From Azolla pinnata (lineage: Eukaryota; Streptophyta; Polypodiopsida; Salviniales; Salviniaceae): 64,000 nt of DNA. A program made the position numbers and the translations under genes. Shown in pieces: positions 1-11,400 of this stretch. The stretch spans positions 1 to 64,000 of the forward strand of contig JBBBWG010017223.1 in NCBI GenBank assembly GCA_037176905.1, in the 5' to 3' direction. The notes beneath the pieces are model-generated. The model was not told where the DNA came from. It saw nothing but the letters and a program-made list of their open reading frames with translations, and ran no database searches. Position 1 is the stretch's first letter. The number at the start of each line of letters is the position of its first letter.

Positions 1-2351
1 TGTTGACCAACTGTACATAGGACTACAGAATGACATCAATGTAACCTCTGAATGTGGGGGAACATGTATGTCTTGAGCGACAAATAGGCCTTGACCAGCT
101 TATGCCGGAGAGATTGTAGATTGAGCTATCATATATCGTCTACCCCAGAAGCTAAAAACTTCACCATCTTGTGGCATTGAGGTGTTACTTGGCCAACCCC
201 CATAAGCTTGTCAATCATATGTACGAATCAATGGCCTTAGTTCCGCCGGAAGAGGATAATCCTCAGATATCTCTATCACTAGACCGGGGCGCATTGAACG
301 ACGAATCACAGATCGCTCCAACACTCCCAAAGTTTGCCTAGCTCCAGAGACTCTTCTATGTTGATTAATTTCATTGTCATCATCATCATCCTCCTCCTCT
401 TGGGGATATGTAACTATGTTCCCCTATATATTAGTTCACATGAAATTATTTATAATATTTCGGGATATATTATAATATACCCAGTCTAAATTGTGTCATA
501 TAATATATATAATTTGAAAGCAAGAGATAATCACCATTAGTTGATCACCACGTGATGTGGAAGGTGGGGCACTAGGATATAGTCCGTTTCTGAGTTGATG
601 TTCATGTAATGGGTCTTCTGAAGGTACCACAACACAAACGACACCAACATATTATATTTGTCGATGTCAGATCTGCCTCATCCAATCTTTGTCTCGCTCC
701 TTGTTGTGTATTAAAGTAGTGATCGGTGCGGATCGACGAGGGAAATGGGAAGGAGGTGGAGATGGGGTCCATGATGATGAATCTGAATCTGAATCTGTAA
801 ATTTGTGAATATATCAATCTCAATTTTAGTAATATCTTAATGGTATATTTTACTTTTTATAACAAGAGATATGCGAAATCATGAAAGAATGTTACATGGC
901 CAGTTGCACTTCAAAAAAGCACTTGGGCTTGTTTCCGAAAAGAGGCACAATTAAATGTGCAAGCTTCACAGCAAAAGGTATTATTTCTTTTATATAAATT
1001 AATTGAAAGTTTCAACTTTTACTGAGAAATAATTAACATGTCATTTTTTAACTAGGCAACAGCGGCTAGTCGGATACGTCAGGGGCGCGTATCTAGACTT
1101 GGAAGTGGAGGCATCAAAGGATTTAGGGCCCAATTTGATGTATAATCATTATTAAATTTTAACATTCTAGAAATATACTTTTTTGGTTGAAGTCTCTAAA
1201 TTTGTTATATTTATTACACAAACAAAAGACAATGGACGTGCTCCTACTGCCGATGAACAGAAAATAGCCACGTACAATGGCTACAAATTTCTAACCTCCT
1301 AATTTCCTCCACCTAATTTAGAGGTTTTTCTATTGTATATTAAAAGTTTAAATGAATTATATTTTATACTTATGTTTTGTGTTTTTCTAACTATATAATA
1401 GGAAATTCATGGCCATGATCGTATGGAAGAGGTCGAGAGAGAAAAACGTATTCGGGCAAGAATCCCTGATATAAGTATTGGGATTGCTTCAGACGGGGAT
1501 CATACCTCTCTCAACGAGGATGAGAGAGATGCATGAGAGAGATGCATTTTGTACTACTCCTGTTTATGTTTCTGAAACATTATTAAACTGATATTTATGA
1601 TACATTTAAGCCTGTTAAAAAAGTTTGTATGATATTTAACAATTGTTTATAGTAAAAATCATCAGTTTGTTTATTGTTGATTTGTTGGGAGAGATCACAT
1701 GAAGTTGAGGAAGAACTGAAGCCCATATTCATCGAGAGAGAGCGCGAGTCGATCAAGAGTTCTTCACTTACTGAGAATAATATAGGTATTATAGATCTCA
1801 ATATATATACACGATTAGATATAGGGCTAGTAATTAAGATAACAAACTAGGAAAAAACATTGATTAGATTCGATGTGTAAGTTTCTTAAGAAGAAGAGCA
1901 CGAGAGATGGCAATAGCACGAGAGATAGCAACAGCACGAGAGAGCACGAGAGATAGCAAGAGCATGAGAGCTAGCAAGAGCATAAGAGAGGAAAAATGAG
2001 GGTGTGATTAGTGTATGGTGAGTGAGGCCGATTATAAACCGGTCGGGTAGGGTCGTTTCAGGAAAAAAACGGCTTTTTTTAGCCGTTACATAACGTCACT
2101 AAGCGACGGATAACGGCACTAAACAGCGTCAATCGTAGCGTCGCTACACGACGCATAAAATTGCGTCACTAAATACGTCGCTTAGCGACGTGCCAATTTG
2201 CGTCGTTAAGAGCGTCGCTAAGCGACGTGCCAGTTTGCGTCACTAACAGCGTCGCTAACTCGCGTCACTAATTACGTCGCCAAGCGAAGTTCATTAACGA
2301 CGCCATTAGCGACGAATTTTGGCTTCGCTAATGGCCAGATCTGTAGTAGTG
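1..2351 (+). mobile_element. CACTA (En/Spm-type) DNA transposon, right part
   Basis: The sequence ends at 2351 with CTGTAGTAGTG, which on the other strand is CACTACTACAG, the defining CACTA terminus. Inside this end, about 2080-2335 is packed with short direct and inverted motifs around GTCGCTAAGCGACG, as in the subterminal repeats bound by CACTA transposases. The left end lies outside the window. At 1054-1140 a stop-free stretch reads ATAASRIRQGRVSRLGSGG and continues to QFD, followed by a GT donor. A second open stretch after an AG acceptor near 1401 reads HGDRMEE-like text through ARIPDISIGIASDGDH and stops at about 1536. These look like the last two exons of an element-borne gene, possibly tnpA-like. 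Classification rests on termini and subterminal repeats, since no transposase catalytic block is visible in this part. Confidence 0.8.
2080..2335. repeat. CACTA subterminal repeat block (GTCGCTAAGCGACG family)
   Basis: A GC-richer block carries about a dozen close variants of CGTCACTAA, GTCGCTAAGCGACG and their complements within 250 bases, in an otherwise AT-rich area. Such blocks just inside the termini are the usual binding sites of the CACTA transposase helper protein. The repeated CGTCGCT/AGCGACG pairs can also form small hairpins. Confidence 0.75.
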
Positions 2352-3395
2352 GGAAGCTATGGGCTTTTGGCGCAAGCGATCGCTCTTCTCTATCCCTTCC
2401 CCATCTGTGACATGCCTTTACATTTTCTTTCGTTTCTCTCGCCTCGAGTTTCAAATTTGAAATTTTTTCTATCAATATGATAGCCTAAATTCCGAAAACA
2501 TATGAAGAAATTATAAGCATTTTAGTGCAAGAGGTCGCTATTCTCTCTCCTTGCCCTATCTATGACCGACCTTTACATTTTCCTTCGTTTCTCTCACCTT
2601 GAGTTTCAAAAATGAAAATTTTTCATGCCATGTCATAGCTTACGTCCTTACCTTTGATTCAAGCGCTAGAACTCTAAATTCCGAAATCATACGAGAAAGC
2701 TATAAACTTTTTGGCACAGGCGGTCGTTGTTCTCTCTCCGTTCCCCATCTATGCCAGGCCTTTACATTTTCCTTTGTTTCTCTCGCCTCAGTTTCAAAAT
2801 TAATTTTTTTTCATTCCATATCATAGCCTATGTCCTTAGCTTTGATTCAAGTTTTTGAACTTTAAAATCGAAAATCAATACGAGGAAGCTATGAGCTTTT
2901 TGGCACAGGCCGTTGCACTTCTCTCTTCCTGCCCCATCTATGACAAACCTTTGCATTTTTCTTCGTTTCTCTCGCCTTGAGTTTCAAATTTGAATTTTTT
3001 TCATTCCATATCATCATCTACGTCATTAGCTTTTGATTCAGGTGCTTGAACTCTAAATTCCAACATTATACGAGAAAGTTATGAGCCTTTTGGCACATGC
3101 AATTACTCTTCTCTCTCCCTATTACATCTATGATAGACCTTTACATTTTCTTTCGTTTCTATCGCCTTGACTTATAAAATTGAAAAAAATTTCATTCCAT
3201 ACCATAGTCTACATCCTTAGCTTTGATTCGAGTGCTTGAACTATAAAATCCGAAATCATACAAGGGAGCAATGAGCTTTTTGGCGCATGTCGTCGCTCTT
3301 CTCTCTCTCTGCCCCATCTCTAACAAACCTTTACATTTTCCTTCGTTTCTCTCGCCCTGAGTTTTGAAATTAAAATTTTTTCATTCCATAAAATT
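2352..3395. repeat. Tandem repeat array, about 185-bp unit, about 6 copies
   Basis: Six diverged units each contain, in order, an AGCTATGAGCTTTTTGGCAC-like start, CTTCTCTCTCCCTGCCCCATCTATGA, CCTTTACATTTTC(C/T)TTCGTTTCTCTCGCC, GAGTTTCAAA and TTTTTTCATTCCATATCATAG. The block TTTACATTTTC falls near 2417, 2571, 2761, 2950, 3130 and 3328, giving spacings of about 154 to 198 bases. No coding sense is visible. The first unit begins directly at the CACTA end, so the transposon appears to have landed inside the array. Confidence 0.8.
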
Positions 3396-4054
3396 AACGT
3401 GTAAATCAATTAATAAGAGAATCAATTAGGATCAATTAATAGGAAGCGATTAGGAATAAAATTAATCAATATTCTACTTACGAAACTAATTAATTGAGTG
3501 TTAATTTTTACTAAGCGTTAATTTGTAATTTTTTATTTTCGTAAGCGCTAAAATATAAAGGGAAAATGACCAAAAAACGCCTAACAAATTTATAAATTAC
3601 ATTTTAATGCCGACCAAAACTAAAAATTACAAATTAATGCCTAGTTTTAAGATTCACGCGCCATTGATTGATTAACACCAAATCAAGTAGTTGGGAATTT
3701 GATTAACATCAAATCAGATAATTGAGTAAGGCTTAATCACTTGATCAAAACCAAATGAACGTGTTAATCAATCGATCAAAGTCTAAAATTACTAACTTTA
3801 TGTAGTCGAATGTAGTAAGGGAATCGATTGGGATCAATTAGTGGGAAGCGAGTTCGGAATAAGATCAATACTAGCAAAATTAATTGGGTGTTGATTTTTA
3901 GTGGAGGATGAAATTAGGCGTTTTAATTTGTAGTTTGTGATTTTTCAATAGGCGTTAAAATGTAATTTAAAATTTGGCTAGGCGGTTTTTTTTTGGTAAT
4001 TCTCCCAAATATAAAATTATAATTTTGTTAGGCGATTACTTTTGGTACTTTTCC
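3396..4054. mobile_element. Older Mutator-like MITE, split by a younger relative
   Basis: Sequence at 3396-3559 matches the right-central part of the intact element at 3560-4006: AATCGATT(G/A)GGATCAATTA, GGAAGCGA, TTAATTTGTA and GCG(C/T)TAAAAT(A/G)TAA in the same order. The block after the insertion, 4007 to about 4054, matches that element's right terminal repeat (TTTTGTTAGGCGATTAC, TTTTGGTACTTTTCC). Left and right pieces therefore look like one older copy, cut at AAATATAAA by the younger insertion. Its own left end is not clear. Confidence 0.65.
3560..4006. mobile_element. Non-autonomous Mutator-like element (MULE MITE), 447 bp
   Basis: The ends form long terminal inverted repeats of roughly 80-90 bases. 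The left end starts GGGAAAATGACCAAAAAACG and the complement of the right end starts GGGAGAATTACCAAAAAAAA; both continue through a GCC-TAACAAATTT-like and AAATTACATTTTAA(T/C)GCC section. The element is flanked by a perfect 9-bp direct repeat, AAATATAAA, at 3551-3559 and 4007-4015. Nine-base duplications and long inverted repeats are the hallmark of Mutator-type transposition. There is no coding capacity, so it depends on a transposase from elsewhere. Confidence 0.85.
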
Positions 4055-4307
4055 ATATATGTGTGTAATATATTCTATATTCTCTTTTATATATAAAATG
4101 GATTTATTTATTTATTTATTTATTTGTTTATTTATTATATTTTTAAATTATATATATATATATATATATCTAGCACCACCTTCTATATATAATTGATTTA
4201 TTTGCTATTTATTTACATTATTTAATAATAGACACGTCCATGCATGCATGCATGGCGCAGCGTCTCTGTAGATCTAGAGATATAAATTCATCGATTCGAT
4301 CGAGTCT
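4055..4307. other. AT-rich spacer with (TTTA)n and (TA)n tracts
   Basis: This stretch holds a TTTATTTATT microsatellite at about 4105-4140, a TATATATA run at about 4150-4170, and a CATGCATGCATG run near 4242. No gene or transposon end is recognisable. Confidence 0.6.
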
Positions 4308-4499
4308 ATGGACTTTCCACTGCAGCAGATTATGGGAGCTGCCGCCGGTGATGATTCTCCGATGATTCATCATCATGGCACGTATTATCTGACGGTGGCG
4401 GCGATGGCGCTGCTGCTGCTGCTGCTGCTGCTGCATATAGGCTCTGATGATCTTCCGCGGGTCATGTGGCTAATTTGCAGGAGATTGAGCCGACAGTAG
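4308..4499 (+). CDS. Possible small hydrophobic ORF (63 aa), unrecognised
   Basis: A 63-codon frame starts MDFPLQQIMGAAAGDD and has a hydrophobic core TVAAMALLLLLLLLHI at about residues 29-44 followed by a basic tail (RVMWLICRRLSRQ). This resembles a signal-anchor N-terminus. Seven consecutive leucines come from a (CTG)n tract, so part of the frame is microsatellite. Base composition is clearly richer in GC than the surrounding AT-rich DNA. I do not recognise the protein. It could be a tiny membrane protein, the first exon of something larger, or chance. Confidence 0.25.
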   Translation: MDFPLQQIMGAAAGDDSPMIHHHGTYYLTVAAMALLLLLLLLHIGSDDLPRVMWLICRRLSRQ

Positions 4500-4589
4500 C
4501 GCAGCGCCGTCGCCTGATCATTCCTGGTGATCCGGAAGAACTGAGGCGGCTAATTTCCATCTTTTATACCCATGATGATCCGACTGTGC

Positions 4590-5790
4590 TGTGTTGGCAG
4601 GACTGATCATGGATTGAATGGATGGATATGATTATGGAACCCTAATCATGCCCGGATGTTGATTATGAAACCCTAATCAATCATATCTATTCATGATCTA
4701 TGGACGTAATCGTTGTAGATAGGAAGGTTTTGCAGGGCTTAATGCAGGAGTACTGATCATGGATGGATGGATGGATGCATGGATATGATTATGAAACCCT
4801 AATCAAGCGTGGATGTGATTATGAAACCCTAATCAATCAGAGACAGAGAGATAAATAGATATGGATTAATTCGTGGACAATATAAGCTACAGATTGGTAG
4901 GTATTGCAGGATTAATTAATTCCTAACTAGCTGAATATATAGACAGATCATGGATGCCGGATTATATTAAGCTGTTATGTTATAATATTATAAGCTGTTG
5001 TGACATTGGACTTAAAACCTTAATTACGTTGAAGCTTGATTAGGCAGATAGATAGGACAGATTAATTAAACCCTAGATAGCTGAATATCCATAGATATAC
5101 ATAGATGCTAGATTACAATAAGATCTTGTGTTGGGTCACTTAAAACCCTAAATTACCTAAATAGTAGATCTAGATGGATGGTTCAGTCAATGTTGTGTTG
5201 GACTAAAACCCTGAAATATTACCTAAATAGATCGATAGACACAGAGAATATGGTATGTGCTCTGGAGTACTAAAGCCCTAAAATATTACCTAAATAGATG
5301 GATTATTCTTGTGTTGGACTGAAATAGTCAACTACTGCCTAAATAGATAGATAGACAGAGAGAATATGGTCCAATCAATTTTGTGTTGGACTGAAACCCT
5401 AAAATATTACCTAAATAGATGGATAGAAAGATAGTTTTAAATAGATAGATACTTAAGTTGATTGATTGATCTAGGCCCTAAATCAAGCTCAACATAGAGG
5501 GATTATACTAAGCTAGCTCTATTGTTGGACTCAAACCCTAAAAAGCCGAGACAAAGAAGCTCTTGATTAGGATCTTCTTTGATTGATCTAGGATCTTGTC
5601 TTGGACCCTAAATAGAGAGATAGATATACGTTCCCTAATCCTTGTGTGTAGGGATGATTTTTACGGTATATGTTACTATAATTAGTCTCTAGACGTACTT
5701 GAAAAGGTTTAGTTCTAGGGTTATTTACCGCAAACCCTTAATCTTACTGATCATACGTCGAATACGAAGTTTTAGGGTTTAAATTAACCC
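4590..5790. repeat. Degenerate repeats with AAACCCTAATCA and TTACCTAAATAGATGG
   Basis: About 1.2 kb is built from imperfect units. The first part repeats ATGATTATGAAACCCTAATCA with GGATGGATGGAT spacers; the second repeats CTAAAATATTACCTAAATAG with GATGGATAGA and TTGTGTTGGACTGAAA. Units vary from about 60 to 120 bases. The AAACCCTAA core equals the plant telo-box, but there is no pure telomeric run and no coding frame. Confidence 0.6.
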
Positions 5791-7300
5791 TAAATCCAAG
5801 TCTGAGCCAAGGCTTTGCATGGGCCAAGCTGAGATCAGTTGCCTATAATGGTGAACTGCAAGATGCATTGATGACATATTGTATCAGATACTTGTCAAGC
5901 TAGCTTCTGGTTGTGATATGAGCTGCAATGCATGCAAGTGTGTGTTAGGTAGATTGTAAGGAGTATCGTTCTTAAAACCACGTTGGTAAGTGATTCATAA
6001 AATATGATCCTCTTGATAAGATTCATTTCATCTTGATGAGAGATCAATTCTTGACTTTGGTATTTACTGATGGATCAACTACTATTTAGTGCTCGAGTAA
6101 TTCTATGCAAAAGTCGTTAGTATAACAAACTCGGTGTCACAAGCCTTATTAAGGTTCATGATGTTCATTATCGACATTAGCAAATGCACTACAGAGAAGT
6201 ACATACGCATCAGGTCATTGTCTGTTGTCTAAAAATCAACGGGTATTATATGTCAATAATTTCATGTCCAATCTGGAGCTTCGATTATATTCTCCTAGTA
6301 ATGAATCACAAACTCAATTCTAATTGATGCATTTTTGGTTTAAAGCTCTTTGTGACTCGCTGAGCTTTATATTTGATTCGATTTCATTGCACGAGGAACA
6401 CTTGTCATCATAATGGCTTTTTGCCCATGTAATGGAACCAAAACCATGTATCTCAAATTGATTCCTTCTTGGATTGCATGGTTTAATTTCTCCAAAAATT
6501 AAGCATGACTCATGTTTAGTAGTGCATGTGTGATTCGTTCGTGTTTGTGCCAATTGATTAGAAATGCCAGAGTATCCACTCGAAGTTCGAACACAGCCTT
6601 GTCTTAAGGAATGTTGATGTTCCCTAATTTCAACAGGGACTATGTGAGCCATAGTCTTCATTTTGGTCATTCAAAACATTATTCATGTTTGGTAATTGTT
6701 CTACTTCCATCCTTTGGGTTAGGTTTCGTGTGTCTATTCGCTTTTACCTATATTTATGATGGATTGTGAAAGTCGGATCAATATCTAATTGTTTGTCATG
6801 ATCACTTAAATGATCATGGACCATAAACAATACGCGACAAGTTTAGTATTTATTAGTGGCCTGAGAGAATGAAGACAAAGATTAAGAAGGAATAATGCTA
6901 CAACAAAGAGAAATCGCTTGGCGTTCCCAATTTACACAAATAACACTTTGACTTCCTCAAATTTATACGTACACAAAGACCCAACATTAGCAATGTCCAT
7001 GTGAGTTTGAATGCACAGACAACATTGGGAGTTCGTTCGAACAAACAGACGTGAGAATCAGTAGAGGCGAGTATTTCGGTCCTCAACATGCACAATGTGG
7101 ATACTAGATATCATTTACATTGCAACTTGAACCCGTCGTATTGTCATGGCTCGTTTAATGGCTTGATCCATTCATTTCGCTACAATATTTCACCCGTCGA
7201 GCCGTATAACCACTCATTGGTGTCATGTTACTTTTCTCTAAGTACTTGGCATCGGTTTTGCTCAATCATGCATCGATGATGATCCTCGAGCTGATCGACA
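5791..7300. other. Unassigned intergenic sequence
   Basis: No splice-supported gene, transposon end or clear repeat was found. The longest frame, 6320-6670 on the minus strand (116 codons), has no recognisable family and no strong start context. Old transposon remains beyond recognition are possible. Confidence 0.4.
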
Positions 7301-7459
7301 TCAGATTCCAGCAAGCGATTGCCTTATTTCATCGTTCCGCAATCTGTCGATTCTAGCCGGTGCTAAAAGGATGATGGGGAGCAAATGCTCGGTTTCTGGC
7401 CGAGTTACCACCTCGGATCATACGAGTCCATGCAAGAAACAACAGCAGCTTGATGCTCA

Positions 7460-7725
7460 CGGTCGATGGCGATTCCAGATCAATTGATTCCAGATTCTAG
7501 ATCGATTGATTCCAGATTCCAGATTGATTGATTCCAGATTCCAGAGTTCCCTGTCCCCCTCCAGCAAGTCGAGCGATTGATTCCAGATTCCAGAGTTCCC
7601 CGTCCGCCTCCAGCAAGTCGAGCAATTGATTCCAGATTCCAGAGTTCCCGCGTCCCCCTCTAGCAAGTCGAGCGATTGATTCCAGATTCCAGAGTTCCCC
7701 ATCCCCCTCTAGCAGGTCGACGAGG
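7460..7725. repeat. Minisatellite, 56-57-bp unit, 4 copies, plus GATTCCAGAT runs
   Basis: Four nearly identical units run from about 7527 to 7722, each of the form TTGATTCCAGATTCCAGAG, TTCCCCGTCCCCCTC(C/T)AG, CAAGTCGAGCGA. They are preceded by shorter GATTCCAGAT repeats from about 7470. High identity between copies implies recent or ongoing turnover. The array lies about 0.7 kb upstream of the NFRKB-like start codon. Confidence 0.85.
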
Positions 7726-7739
7726 AACGTTCATATTGG

Positions 7740-8012
7740 ATGGGCATGTATGCATGCATGCAAGCGTGCAATAGGCATGTATGCATGCATGCATGCATGC
7801 GTGGGTGAATGTGACATGAGTGAATGAATGCATGCATGTGCATTTGCGTGAATGAATGAATGAATGAATGAATGAATGCATGTACCTATGCATGCATGCA
7901 TGGAGGCATGGATGCATGTGCACGTGCATGTGCACGATGGGCAAGAAGAAGAAGAAGAAGAAGAAGAAGAAGAAGAAAGAAGAAGAAGAAGAAGATGAGG
8001 AAGAAGAAGGAG
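7740..8012. repeat. Low-complexity promoter tracts: TGCATG, (GAAT)n, (GAA)n
   Basis: Three simple tracts follow each other: ATGCATGCATG at 7747-7802 and again near 7890-7935, (GAAT)n at about 7850-7878, and (GAA)n with GAG interruptions at 7944-8012. The alternation of TGCATG and a purine-only strand is seen again near other gene 5' ends here. The frames predicted through these tracts on both strands are low-complexity products and not genes. Confidence 0.8.
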
Positions 8013-8204
8013 ATGAGCTTCCCTGCGCCATGGATCTCCTGTACCCACACAAACCCTAAAAAGCCATTAGAACACAGAGAGACAGAGACGGAGAAGAAAG
8101 GGGCAGGAGCGAGAGGCCATGGTTGCCTCAAAATGCCCACTAAATCTCCACTCCATCGTCTCATCAGAGCCTCCTCTTCTCTGCAACCCTAGCCATCGCC
8201 ATAG

Positions 8205-8252
8205 CCCTAACCCTAACCCTAACCCTAACCCTAACCCTAACCCTAACCCTAG
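8205..8252 (+). promoter_or_regulatory. CCCTAA telomere-like array in the NFRKB-like leader
   Basis: Seven perfect CCCTAA units are followed by CCCTAG. The array sits 149-196 bases before the chosen start codon, in CCCTAA orientation on the sense strand, as for the plant telo-box (AAACCCTAA) near transcription starts of growth genes. The unit is the six-base type, not the seven-base CCCTAAA usual at plant telomeres. If translation starts at the upstream ATG at 8119, the array would encode an Asn-Pro repeat. Confidence 0.8.
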
Positions 8253-8400
8253 CCCCCCTTTTCCTCTCTCCTTTGCCTTGCCCCTCCTCTCCCTCCCCCA
8301 CCCCCCCTCCCCTTCTTCCTCTCGTGCTCTCCCGGCCTCTTTATTCCCTGCTCCTCCCCCAGATCTGCCCGCCTTTCCTCCCTCCCCCGCTCTCCCTGCC

Positions 8401-11400
8401 ATGGCCATCGTGAAGACGGGATCCGCAGCCGACGAACCCGGCGCCTGCTCTACCTCCTCGGATCAACCATCGTGCAGCAGATCGAGGGCCAAGCGCACTT
8501 CTTCTTCTTCTTCTTCTTCGCCCTCGCCTTCAGTTTCAGCTTCAGCTTCTGCTTCTGCTCTTTCTTCACCTGCTGTTGCTGCTGCTGCTGCTGCTCCGTC
8601 TCCGTCTCCTTCTCCGTCGGCTTCCTCGGGCTCGGATTCCGACTCTGCAGGCTCGAGTCGCATGGAGAAAGCCATGGATCCTTCACCGTCGTCCTCCTCC
8701 TCCTCGCATCTCTGCTGGGCCGCGGACGAGGTAAGCGAATTCCCCCTCGAGCTTTTCCATCTCCCCGACCTCACCAAGATCCTCTCCATCGAAGCATGGG
8801 ATTCCATACTCTCGGAGGAGGACCGGCGGAATCTGGTCTCCTTCTTGCCCCAGATGGAAGAAGAGCGCACCTTGAAGGACACTCTGAGGGAGCTTCTCTC
8901 CGGTGAGTCTTTCAATTTCACTAGCCCTTTGCAAGATCTGTTGAATCTGTTGAAATCGGGGCAATGCAATCCGCGGATTACGCCCTATCGGAATGCCCTT
9001 CTCTCCTTCGAAAGGAGAGAGCATCATCACAATGTGAGGGAGTACCATAACCATATGATCAATCGGTTCCTCGAGATGAACGATCTATGGCAAGACTATC
9101 CGTGTTGTAGCATCGAGGAGAAATTGGAGATATGGAGGAACTGGAAGCTGGAGCGGGTGAAGCCCCCGTCTGCGCAGTGCGCCGAGGAAAGAAAAGCGGG
9201 ATCTTTTCATCAGAGCGTTCGAGTGCAGAATCTCTTGTCTCGTGGGGCAAGGATTCAACCTTCAAAGGCGATTGATGCCAGTGGTGCTTTTGTTCGTGAT
9301 AGAATCGAACTAGATTCTGTAGCTTCCATGGCAACTAATAAGAAGAAGAAAATGAAGAAAAAGAAGAAAAAGAACCAGCAGCAGCAGCAAAACAGCGGCT
9401 CTGAAGGGTATGGTGCGAATGCTGTCACCGTTGTTGAGGCAATTGAGGAACCGAAAGCTCCGAAGGGGGTTCTGAAATTGCTCCCAAAAGCTTCAACAGC
9501 ACCTACTACGAAGAAGAAGAAAAAGAAGAAGAAGAAGAAGCAGATGACAATGATGATGATGATGATGAATGGGTCATCCTCGAATGCTTCCCTTACTTGC
9601 CCGCTCTCACCATTCGATGCTGATGAGATGCAAATGGTGGATTCCTCCTCCATCTATCGTGGAGGTGATCGGGATGTTGAGGATGATCTCATCACATCTT
9701 CTTCAGTTATGTATGATCAGCCTGTGCTTATGATATCAGAGAGACGAACAGATACCTCTCCTGTTCAAGAGATTGTCATGGAGGATGTAACCGTAGAAAC
9801 GAGAGCAGAAACCATGGTGAAACCCTCCATAGAAGAAGAAGGAGGAGGAGGAGAAGAAGAAGTAGAAGCAGCAGAAGAAGAAGCAGTCAAGCATGGAGTT
9901 TTAAAAGAGAGAAGTATGAGTGTAGTCGAAAGGCTTGATGAGATCCTCGAAGATAGAGTTCGTGACATTATGCAGCGAGAGCAAACTCTCTCTCAAGGGT
10001 TGGATGACGAGAATCCAGGCATCGGTATCAAAGTCGAAGAGATAAAAACATGCATGCCTGATTTAGCTATGGAGAGTAAAGATGAGAATGGCGAAGGAGC
10101 ATATGAGAATGTCAGAGTCAACAGTATTGCTGATGATGAGCAGACATCTTTGGAAGGCAACAGAGACGAGAAGAAAAGAGAAGATGGAGATGTAGTAATG
10201 GCAAGAGGCCTTGGCATGGAGGAGCCATATCTTGCTGCACAGGAGATGCAAGATGTCCTAGAGGAGAAATTTGAGCTAGAGTCAGAAGGAAAACCACTGA
10301 AGAGACGGCGAAAGAGACAAAAACCAGCAGAAGAGAGCCATGTTATGCAACCTGCTGGAGAGGCCTCACTATCAGAAATCACTATGACTCCATCGAAGTG
10401 TACTAAAAAGGCTATTGTACCTGTTCCTCCATTGGCATCAAGCTTTCCATTCTCGGTATTATACTTGCTTTCAGCCGTGAGGTGTGCTCTAATTTGTCAT
10501 CCTCTAGAGTCGTTAATGCTCTTCAACGGGGAGAATAGCTACGGTGGAGATTATCTGATTGCACTTGAACAAAGCTATGCCCAGGGCAATGAGCAATCCA
10601 TTGTGGGTGAAGGTGTCACTGACGCCAGGGGAAAGGAGCAAGATGAGAGAAGGCATGGACTACCTGCTGTGCCTCTTCACGAAATAGTGAGAAGAGTTCA
10701 AGCTAATCCTGGCGACCCAAGAATCCTCGAAATTCAAGAGCCTCTTGAAGGGCTTGTCCGTGGGGTACTCAAGGTTTTATCTAGCAAGGCAATGCAGCCA
10801 TGTATAAAAGGATGGAAACCCCTTGTGACGTATAATAGACAGGTTCGAGGCTGGTCGTGGGTAGGGCCCTTGTCATCAACAAGCAACCTTGATGAGCTTG
10901 ATGTAACGGTGGAGATTTCACACGAAGCATGGTCGGTTCCACCCAAGACTCTTTACAAGTTGCAAGAAGGCTTTGGGAAGTGGTGGAATCATGAGCAAGA
11001 TATAATGCAACACCTCGGTCAGATTGCGCTCCTTCCACTGCCTGTGACCATGACCCTTGTAGATGAGAAGGAAAGGTTTCGGGAGCTTCGAGCCCAGAAA
11101 AGCCTCATCACAATCAATCCTACTTCGGAAGAGATGAAGGCCTACTTCCGGAAAGAAGAAGCACTTCGCTATTCGGTTCCAGATAGGGCCTTTTCATACA
11201 CATGTCTGGATGGTCGGAAGTCAGCTGTAGCCCCCTTGAGGCGGATAGGAGGGAAGCCGAATTCGAAAGCTCGAGACCATTTCATGTTGAAATCCGATCG
11301 CCCTCCACATGTGACCATCCTATGTTTAGTGCGGGATGCTGCATCGAGGCTTCCAGGAGGCATCGGTACAAGAGCAGATGTGTGCTCTCTCATCAGGGAC

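Noticed and set aside
2352-3395. CRISPR-like array
   Set aside because: Units are diverged, about 185 bp, with no short repeat-spacer pattern, in a plant nuclear context.
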